From: JAKVCB01 sp963578605
Lineage (GTDB): Bacteria > Planctomycetota > Planctomycetia > Pirellulales > Lacipirellulaceae
Direction of reading: 5' to 3'
Length of the DNA stretch: 29,684 bases
Assembly (NCBI GenBank): GCA_963578605.1
Contig: CAUZEA010000074.1
Location: 1-29,684 of the forward strand
Part shown: in pieces, positions 25,209-29,684 of the stretch
Numbering within the stretch: position 1 is the stretch's first letter
Layout: every line of letters begins with the position of its first letter
Position numbers and translations under genes: made by a program
The notes under the pieces: generated by a model
What the model saw: the letters and a program-made list of their open reading frames with translations, nothing else
What the model was told of the DNA's origin: nothing
Database searches by the model: none

Positions 25209-25883
25209 TCAAGCCGAGAGGATCGATGAACTCGGTTCGGTTCGCTCGGAAAGTTCGGGAGCATGCCCCGGCTCACGACGTTCCCGGCTTACCGCTCGTA
25301 CCCAGTTGAGATCGCCCCGCTTCCAAACATAGAAAAAACCGACCATCAGTACGCCAAAGAAGACGACAATGTCTGCAAATGACATGGCCGCCAGCTTTCG
25401 GGCGAGCTGAACAATGGCTTCCCGGTTGCGGCCTGCCTGGTCGTTCAAGACCCCTTTACGAGCCGCCTCCGCATCGGTCAGTGTCGGCATCACTGGCTGG
25501 TGAATGCCAAGTTCTCGATGCCGGGCCAGGGCCACATGCGAGAGGCTGGTGCTGTCGGCTGTGGGGTCTCTATCGGACGGCAACAGTGGTGCTTCGACTG
25601 CCGCCAGTTGCGTCGCTTTGCCGTAGACGGTTGCCCAGGGGAAAAAGAACGCGACTTCCACATCGAAGATAATAAACAACAGAGCGACCACGTAGAATCG
25701 CAAGTCGAATTGAACAAAACTTGAACCAATCACCGGTTCGCCACATTCATAAACCTCAAGCTTTTCAGTATTCGGCAGCTTCGGTCTCAACAACCAACCC
25801 ACGAGCAGGTTGACAAACAAAAACAGAAAGCCGACCGCTACAAATAAGGTCAAATAGGCGACGATTGCAGTCGGTGTAGCCAT
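25209..25883 (-). CDS. nuoA: NADH-quinone oxidoreductase subunit A with inserted loop
   Basis: A 224-residue membrane subunit of Complex I, nearly twice the usual 120-150. The core is recognisable: KLEVYECGEPVIGSSF, FDLRFYVVALLFIIFDVEVA, FFFPWA, and the third helix ADIVVFFGVLMVGFFYVWKR followed by GDLNW. Between helices 2 and 3, residues about 86-157 are an added polar segment (PSDRDPTADSTSLSHVALAR and onward), and the C-terminus carries 30 extra hydrophilic residues. ATG 25883 is chosen; the frame continues up to 26156 but those residues overlap nuoI and are not protein-like. It follows nuoI by 56 bases. Confidence 0.95.
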   Translation of the reverse strand: MATPTAIVAYLTLFVAVGFLFLFVNLLVGWLLRPKLPNTEKLEVYECGEPVIGSSFVQFDLRFYVVALLFIIFDVEVAFFFPWATVYGKATQLAAVEAPLLPSDRDPTADSTSLSHVALARHRELGIHQPVMPTLTDAEAARKGVLNDQAGRNREAIVQLARKLAAMSFADIVVFFGVLMVGFFYVWKRGDLNWVRAVSRERREPGHAPELSERTEPSSSILSA

Positions 25884-25939
25884 GGTAGATTGCGGGAGTT
25901 CAGGAAGCGGGATGCGGTCGCCTACGTGCGGCTGTTGAT

Positions 25940-26488
25940 CTATTGATATGGCCCACTGTGGACAGGATCGGTAATCACTTTTGAGTCGGCAACAGCCGTC
26001 GGGTTCAACGTGCTCCGTCCCCAAGCCAGGTCGAGCGGCAACCGCGAAAAATCGACAATGCAGCCATCGCGGCTGTAGCAACTCAGGTCGTGGGTGGCAC
26101 CCATGAAAATGCAGTCGACTGGACACGGTTCGACACAAAGAGCACAAAACATGCATTTCGTGTAGTCAATGGTGTAGCCGGTCACCTTGAAGCCCTTGCC
26201 GCCTTCCACACGTTCCTTACCGATGTAAATACAATCGACAGGACACACCTTGGCGCACTGGTCGCAGGCAATGCATGTGGTCAAATCAAAGCGGTGAAAT
26301 CCGCGGTAGCGGGCCGACACTGGCACGGGTAACTCAGGATACTCGAAATGTTCGGTAAAAGCCTTGCGCTCAGGACGATAGGTAATCATCCAGTTGCGCA
26401 AAGTTACCCACATTCCTTGTGCCACGGTGTACACCGCTTCGACGATGTTACCAAACCATGGCCAGACCCGTTTAATCTGTTGAATCAT
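25940..26488 (-). CDS. nuoI: NADH-quinone oxidoreductase subunit I (two 4Fe-4S clusters)
   Basis: A 182-residue ferredoxin-like peripheral subunit of Complex I, carrying clusters N6a and N6b. Two C-x2-C-x2-C-x3-CP motifs are visible: CIACDQCAKVCP (C72, 75, 78, 82) and CMFCALCVEPCP (C112, 115, 118, 122). The N-terminal helix with NIVEAVYTVAQGMWVTLRN and YRPERK is typical. The C-terminal 40 residues (after SCYSRDGCIVDFSR) vary from the family. ATG 26488. It is the first gene of this nuo cluster, an unusual position since it is normally between nuoH and nuoJ. Confidence 0.97.
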   Translation of the reverse strand: MIQQIKRVWPWFGNIVEAVYTVAQGMWVTLRNWMITYRPERKAFTEHFEYPELPVPVSARYRGFHRFDLTTCIACDQCAKVCPVDCIYIGKERVEGGKGFKVTGYTIDYTKCMFCALCVEPCPVDCIFMGATHDLSCYSRDGCIVDFSRLPLDLAWGRSTLNPTAVADSKVITDPVHSGPYQ

Positions 26489-26522
26489 GCTGTTTCCGTG
26501 TCGTTCGGTTGACGCCTGCTTT

Positions 26523-26554
26523 GTTACCAGGCTTTGTTGTTACCAGGCTTTTTG
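26523..26554. repeat. 16-bp tandem duplication
   Basis: GTTACCAGGCTTTGTT at 26523-26538 is followed directly by GTTACCAGGCTTTTTG at 26539-26554, identical in 13 of the first 13 positions. It lies 35 bases upstream of the nuoI start. Confidence 0.85.
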
Positions 26555-26761
26555 CGACCTCGAAGGTGTGAACCGGTTACGAACTTCGGGCGCCAATTTC
26601 CATGGATAGCAGCGACCGGTGTGCATTGTCACAGCGATATCGCCTAACATCAAGACGTACCATCACGTGGGACAACAAAATATCCTGGGGTGAAGATGTT
26701 GCCGCTGGGGGAGGCCTCTCCACGGGTTGCCGGCCAGCCGCGTGCTGAGCAACGACAACAC

Positions 26762-26797
26762 GCTGCGGAAAATTATATTGCTGCGGAAAATTATATT
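26762..26797. repeat. 18-bp perfect tandem duplication
   Basis: GCTGCGGAAAATTATATT occurs twice without a gap (26762-26779 and 26780-26797). It is about 275 bases upstream of nuoI; the AT-rich half resembles promoter -10 sequence on either strand. Confidence 0.95.
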
Positions 26798-27255
26798 ACA
26801 GCTGTCCTGTGTCGCAACCACTAATGTGTTGTACCGCAAGGGATTCCGCCGAATTGGTCAACACGGGCCCGGTGCCGCAGGTGCCAACGCCTGGTTGGCT
26901 GGTCGCGCCGGTCATCACGCCCATGTCACGCCGCAGTCGAAATCGCGGTTTCCACTTCAACGGCTGTGCTCACTTCTGTGAGGTGGTCCGACACCTGGCG
27001 GTTGCGTGACAGATTCGCCTCGTTTACTTGTGACGAAGTCGTTTTATCGCGCCGACGGTGTGCAAAAGTTAGCGTGTTCATCGAGTCAGAAAGAACCACA
27101 CGGTTGTTGGGAATACCCCCCCGGCCGTCCCCCTTGGAGGGGTGCTTAAGTTAAAAATAATAGAAAACCAATCAAATAGCCGGATTTTTAACGCTTTGAA
27201 CCAACCGAGTCGTGAGTACCCGGTTTACGGGGGTCCCCGGCCGTTCAATTTTTCT

Positions 27256-27284
27256 CATAACATTGTTTTAAATAACGTGTTATG
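27256..27284. promoter_or_regulatory. Inverted repeat in AT-rich csrA upstream region
   Basis: CATAACA (27256-27262) and TGTTATG (27278-27284) form perfect 7-bp arms around a 15-base AT-rich spacer. Arm length and spacing fit a protein-binding dyad; it lies about 340 bases upstream of csrA. Confidence 0.3.
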
Positions 27285-27350
27285 TCAATTTTCACGTGTC
27301 GGAACATGAACTTTGGTAGGGTGCCCAAACCAACAAAACAGGCCTGGATT

Positions 27351-27415
27351 CACAAGATTCAACCTATTTCACCGGGAGAATCGGCCCGAAACCCAAATGA
27401 ATCTTGTGCGTTTTC
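27351..27415 (+). other. Long-stem RNA hairpin upstream of csrA
   Basis: CACAAGATTCA (27351-27361) and TGAATCTTGTG (27398-27408) make a perfect 11-bp stem; the 36-base interior has a further CGGG/CCCG pairing around a GAGAAT loop, and TTTTCTT follows the stem. On the plus strand it may be a small-RNA terminator or a structured leader of csrA, 210 bases before its start. Confidence 0.45.
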
Positions 27416-27621
27416 TTGCACTCTGACCCAGGGCCACGTACAGTGAAGTTAAGGGATATCCCCCCCAACTACGCCTGGAGCGGAGTTGGCCCCAGTCGAA
27501 CTGGAAGCAGGTTTATTAGCCACCAGCCGGCTCGATGGAGTAGGGAAATACCGCCATCATGGCAGACCGATCCTTCTCGGTGTGCCCTCTGGACGCGGCA
27601 TGCCACCAAAAGGACGCAATT

Positions 27622-27840
27622 ATGTTGGTACTTTCACGGAAAAAGAACGAAAGTATTATCATCAACGATAACATCACGATCGTTGTCGTAGAAATTCGTG
27701 GAGACAAGGTTCGCCTGGGGATAGAAGCCCCCAAGGAAATACCGGTCCATCGTAACGAAGTGTACGAAGCCATCCGCCGAAATCAGGAGGCGGTTGAGCA
27801 GCCTCAGGTTGAACCCGATACCACCAGCGCCGCTGAATAG
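27622..27840 (+). CDS. csrA: Carbon storage regulator, translational repressor
   Basis: A 72-residue RNA-binding dimer that binds GGA motifs in mRNA leaders and controls translation and stability. The N-terminus MLVLSRKKNESIIINDNITI and the block VRLGIEAPKEIPVHRNEVYEAI are diagnostic. ATG 27622 matches the family start exactly and has AAAGGA seven bases upstream. The acidic tail (PQVEPDTTSAAE) is a normal variable extension. The upstream region has several GGA/GGGA sites, one in the palindrome GGGATATCCC at 27453-27462, and the ribosome site itself contains GGA, so autoregulation is plausible. No fliW neighbour is seen. Confidence 0.97.
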   Translation: MLVLSRKKNESIIINDNITIVVVEIRGDKVRLGIEAPKEIPVHRNEVYEAIRRNQEAVEQPQVEPDTTSAAE

Positions 27841-28230
27841 GGACGCGATATCTTTTCACGGCGTGACAAAGAAGCTTCGACGGTTCCAGGCCCGTCGTTC
27901 TCTGTATTTCAGCGTGTCCGCAACTGGTAGACGGTCTGGACCGACCGATGTTGGTTGTGTGCAAATTTCCGCTACCTGTGGGAAGTTTCTGTTACCCACT
28001 TTGGCCCGGTTTCTGACGACCGGCAGGGCCCTGTGCTGGCTGCCGCTCGGCCAATTGGTGTTTGAATTATTTTGGCGGTGCGTCATAAAACGGGTTTGCA
28101 TTGTCAGACAGGGTTGACGATCCATGGCACTACCCGTATAGAAACACCGAGGAAACCGGTTGTGAGACGCGCGCAGTTGGTCGATTCCGGAAATTTGTCC
28201 GTGGATTGTTTCTAGGTGTTTTGCCTAACC
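27841..28230. other. Intergenic region, csrA to tRNA-Glu
   Basis: 390 bases without a convincing gene. A good sigma-70-type promoter lies at 28114-28142; nothing else beyond minor hairpins (CGGTC/GACCG near 27934) was recognised. Confidence 0.6.
28114..28142 (+). promoter_or_regulatory. Sigma-70-type promoter for tRNA-Glu
   Basis: TTGACG (28114-28119), a 17-base spacer and TATAGA (28137-28142) match the housekeeping promoter consensus well and point toward the tRNA gene, whose first base is about 90 bases downstream. Confidence 0.65.
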
Positions 28231-28303
28231 GGCCCCGTCGTCTAGCGGTCTAGGACTCCGGCCTTTCACGCCGGCAACACGGGTTCGAGTCCCGTCGGGG
28301 TCA
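28231..28303 (+). tRNA. tRNA-Glu (anticodon UUC)
   Basis: A 73-base cloverleaf: acceptor GGCCCCG pairs with CGGGGTC (28296-28302) with one G-U, followed by discriminator A. The D arm includes AGCGGTCTAGGAC, the anticodon stem CCGGC/GCCGG (28258-28262, 28270-28274) encloses the loop CTTTCAC with anticodon TTC at 28265-28267, and the T arm ACGGG-TTCGAGT-CCCGT is perfect. CCA is not encoded. The UUC anticodon decodes both glutamate codons. Confidence 0.97.
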
Positions 28304-28420
28304 TTTTATATCCACCGCAACCTTATTCCACGTCGAATGTCATCAGGCGGTGTCGCCTTTTGAATTGGTTTCGCTGTCACCATGTTCTGCGGGCCACGAC
28401 CGTGGTTGACCACAAAGTTC

Positions 28421-29449
28421 ATGGCCAACACCCACGACGCGCTGATTCTCGTTTCCTTTGGTGGTCCTGAGTGCCGGGACGACGTGCTGCCTTTTCTGGA
28501 GAATGTTTTGCGGGGCAAGCCCGTGCCTCGTGAGCGAATGCTGGAAGTTGCCGAGCATTACTATGAGTTTGATGGGATCAGCCCGATCAATGCGCAGAAT
28601 CGTCGCCTGGTTGCAGCCCTTCAGCAAGAGTTTGCCGACCATGGTCTAAATTTGCCAATCTACTGGGGCAACCGCAACTGGCACCCCATGCTCACCGAGA
28701 CCGTGCGTCAGATGGCTACCGATGGTGTAGGGCGGGCCTTGGCATTTGTCACCACCGCGTTCAGTTGCTATTCAGGCTGCCGACAATACCGGGAGGACAT
28801 TGCTCGGGCTCAGGAAGCCGTTGGACCCACCGCTCCGGAGGTCGGCAAGCTCCGCGTCTTCTTTAATCATCCGGGGTTTATTGAACCGATGGTTGACCGA
28901 CTGCGGGAAGGCCTGGCCGAGGTGCCTCCCGAACGACGTTCTACAGCGCGATTGTTATTCACGGCGCACAGTATTCCACGATCCATGGCAGAAAACTGTC
29001 GGTACGAGGCGCAACTGCACGAGGCGTGCCGTCTGGTGGCTGAGGGGGCAGGGCATCCAACGTGGCAACTGGTTTACCAGAGCCGCAGCGGCCCGCCACA
29101 GCAACCCTGGCTGGAGCCGGCTATTTGCGACGTGATTCAGAGGCAACATGCAAGGGGAGATCTGGTTGACGTGGTGGTTGTTCCCATTGGTTTTGTGTCG
29201 GATCACATGGAAGTTCTCTTTGACCTCGATACCGAGGCACAAGAGGTTTGCAAAGAGCTGGGGGTGAACATGCTTCGGATACCGACGGTTGGAACCGATC
29301 CCAGGTTTGTAAGCATGATTCGCGAACTCGTGGAAGAACGACAAGACGATCAGATTGAGCGGAAAGCCTTGGGCGCGATGGGTCCCGGTCACGATGTTTG
29401 TCCCAGCGATTGTTGCTTATATACCCCCAGCCGGTCAGGTCCTGGCTAA
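28421..29449 (+). CDS. hemH: Ferrochelatase, probably with an iron-sulfur cluster
   Basis: A 342-residue enzyme that inserts ferrous iron into a porphyrin in heme synthesis. Core motifs: LILVSFGGPE at the N-terminus, YWGNRNWHP, TTAFSCYSGCRQYRED, the catalytic-histidine block TAHSIP (H173), YQSRSGPPQQPWLEP, and PIGFVSDHMEVLFDLD with the conserved glutamate (E254). Cysteines C120 (in SGCRQYRED) and C327, C331, C332 (in VCPSDCC) resemble the ligand arrangement of [2Fe-2S] ferrochelatases known from actinobacteria and some others; this is inference. Whether the substrate is protoporphyrin or coproporphyrin cannot be told. ATG 28421 fits the family start; ATG 28382 would add 13 residues. Confidence 0.95.
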   Translation: MANTHDALILVSFGGPECRDDVLPFLENVLRGKPVPRERMLEVAEHYYEFDGISPINAQNRRLVAALQQEFADHGLNLPIYWGNRNWHPMLTETVRQMATDGVGRALAFVTTAFSCYSGCRQYREDIARAQEAVGPTAPEVGKLRVFFNHPGFIEPMVDRLREGLAEVPPERRSTARLLFTAHSIPRSMAENCRYEAQLHEACRLVAEGAGHPTWQLVYQSRSGPPQQPWLEPAICDVIQRQHARGDLVDVVVVPIGFVSDHMEVLFDLDTEAQEVCKELGVNMLRIPTVGTDPRFVSMIRELVEERQDDQIERKALGAMGPGHDVCPSDCCLYTPSRSGPG

Positions 29450-29527
29450 TCCTGTTTGCGAAGTCACAGCCAGCATCGCAAAAACTTGCGGACACCTGGG
29501 TCTTTGGGGGATGCGGCTTTTTAGAGT

Positions 29528-29683
29528 TTACCCATCGCTTAGGGTGGTTGTTCCACTACGGGGGGGGTATTTGTCGATGGGAGCGAGGCCGGTAGCCTGG
29601 CCCACCATTCGTGCCTGTTTTGATTTGGGTATGAACCCTCTCGGTACGGTGGACCGGTCGGTGAAAGCGAAAGGCTCAACAGG
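29528..29683 (-). CDS. 3' end of a likely minus-strand gene, cut by window edge
   Basis: On the minus strand a frame enters at 29683 and stops (TAA) at 29528-29530, 51 codons, with protein-like composition (VEPFAFTDRSTVPRGFIPK, then QARMVGQATGLAPIDKYPP). It contains a run of eight C (complement of 29560-29567). One base fewer there would give a tail ending PPVVEQPP and a stop at about 29539. The gene would converge with hemH. No family can be named from so little. Confidence 0.45.
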   Translation of the reverse strand, partial: PVEPFAFTDRSTVPRGFIPKSKQARMVGQATGLAPIDKYPPRSGTTTLSDG

Positions 29684-29684
29684 C

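Larger units (their letters stand above)
26489..27621. other. Long non-coding region between nuoI and csrA
   Basis: About 1.1 kb between divergent genes without a convincing coding frame. It contains two short tandem duplications (26523-26554 and 26762-26797), inverted repeats at 27256-27284 and 27351-27408, a palindrome at 27453-27462 and an AT-rich tract around 27135-27300. It must hold the promoters of the nuo cluster (minus) and of csrA (plus), and has room for a small RNA, but no known RNA family was recognised. Confidence 0.6.

Noticed and set aside
25884..26156. Long N-terminal extension of nuoA
   Set aside because: It overlaps nuoI, is not protein-like, and the normal NuoA start MATPTAIVAY is at 25883.
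26727..27154. Small plus-strand frames in the gap upstream of csrA
   Set aside because: No ribosome sites, no motifs, overlapping each other in different frames and with random-like composition.
29398..29595. Plus-strand frame of 65 codons after hemH
   Set aside because: It overlaps the hemH end and has no protein-like pattern; the minus-strand frame at the edge is more convincing.

Overview
The window looks like a chromosome segment from a planctomycete, probably a member of the Pirellulales. This is inferred from style and gene content: moderately high GC, frequent GTG/TTG starts, few clear Shine-Dalgarno sites, a Hanks-type kinase with a proline-rich tail, an FHA protein, a cysteine-repeat secreted protein, and Complex I subunits with unusual insertions. 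No rRNA gene is present, so the assignment is not proven. No CRISPR array, phage, transposase or integrase was seen.

Layout. (1) 1-1188: the 3' part of a plus-strand multi-pass membrane protein, ending in a hairpin terminator shared with the opposite strand. (2) 1217-6409, minus strand: a small unknown ORF, isocitrate dehydrogenase (icd), a Ser/Thr kinase overlapping icd by 4 bases, a POT-family peptide transporter, and a lysine-rich monoheme cytochrome-like protein. (3) 6517-7658: a 25-bp dyad, a ribbon-helix-helix protein gene (plus), and RNase P RNA (minus). (4) 7732-9467: a YhcC-type radical SAM gene (minus) and an FHA gene (plus), separated by an array of 17-bp tandem repeats. (5) 9527-12918: rsgA (plus), an M42 aminopeptidase (minus), and a cysteine-rich repeat protein (plus). 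(6) 12957-26488, minus strand: a Complex I cluster in transcription order nuoI-A-C-D-(554-bp gap)-H-J-K-L-M-N, continuing into a small helical protein and tatD. (7) 26489-27621: more than 1 kb without genes, holding short duplications and inverted repeats, then csrA (plus). (8) A promoter and tRNA-Glu(UUC), hemH (plus), and at the right edge the 3' end of a likely minus-strand gene.

How the genes work together. The nuo genes encode the membrane arm (A, H, J-N) plus C, D and I of the NADH:quinone oxidoreductase. nuoB and the NADH-input genes nuoE, F and G are not in the window, so the complex must be completed from elsewhere in the genome or use another electron donor. Several subunits (A, L, M, H) carry extra hydrophilic segments, the most striking being a histidine-rich stretch in NuoL. 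icd and hemH connect the region to central metabolism and heme supply. rsgA, rnpB, tRNA-Glu and csrA are housekeeping or regulatory functions. The observations most worth following up are the cysteine-repeat protein, the altered Complex I subunits and missing nuoB/E/F/G, the icd-kinase overlap, the dyad beside the ribbon-helix-helix gene, and the 17-bp repeat array.
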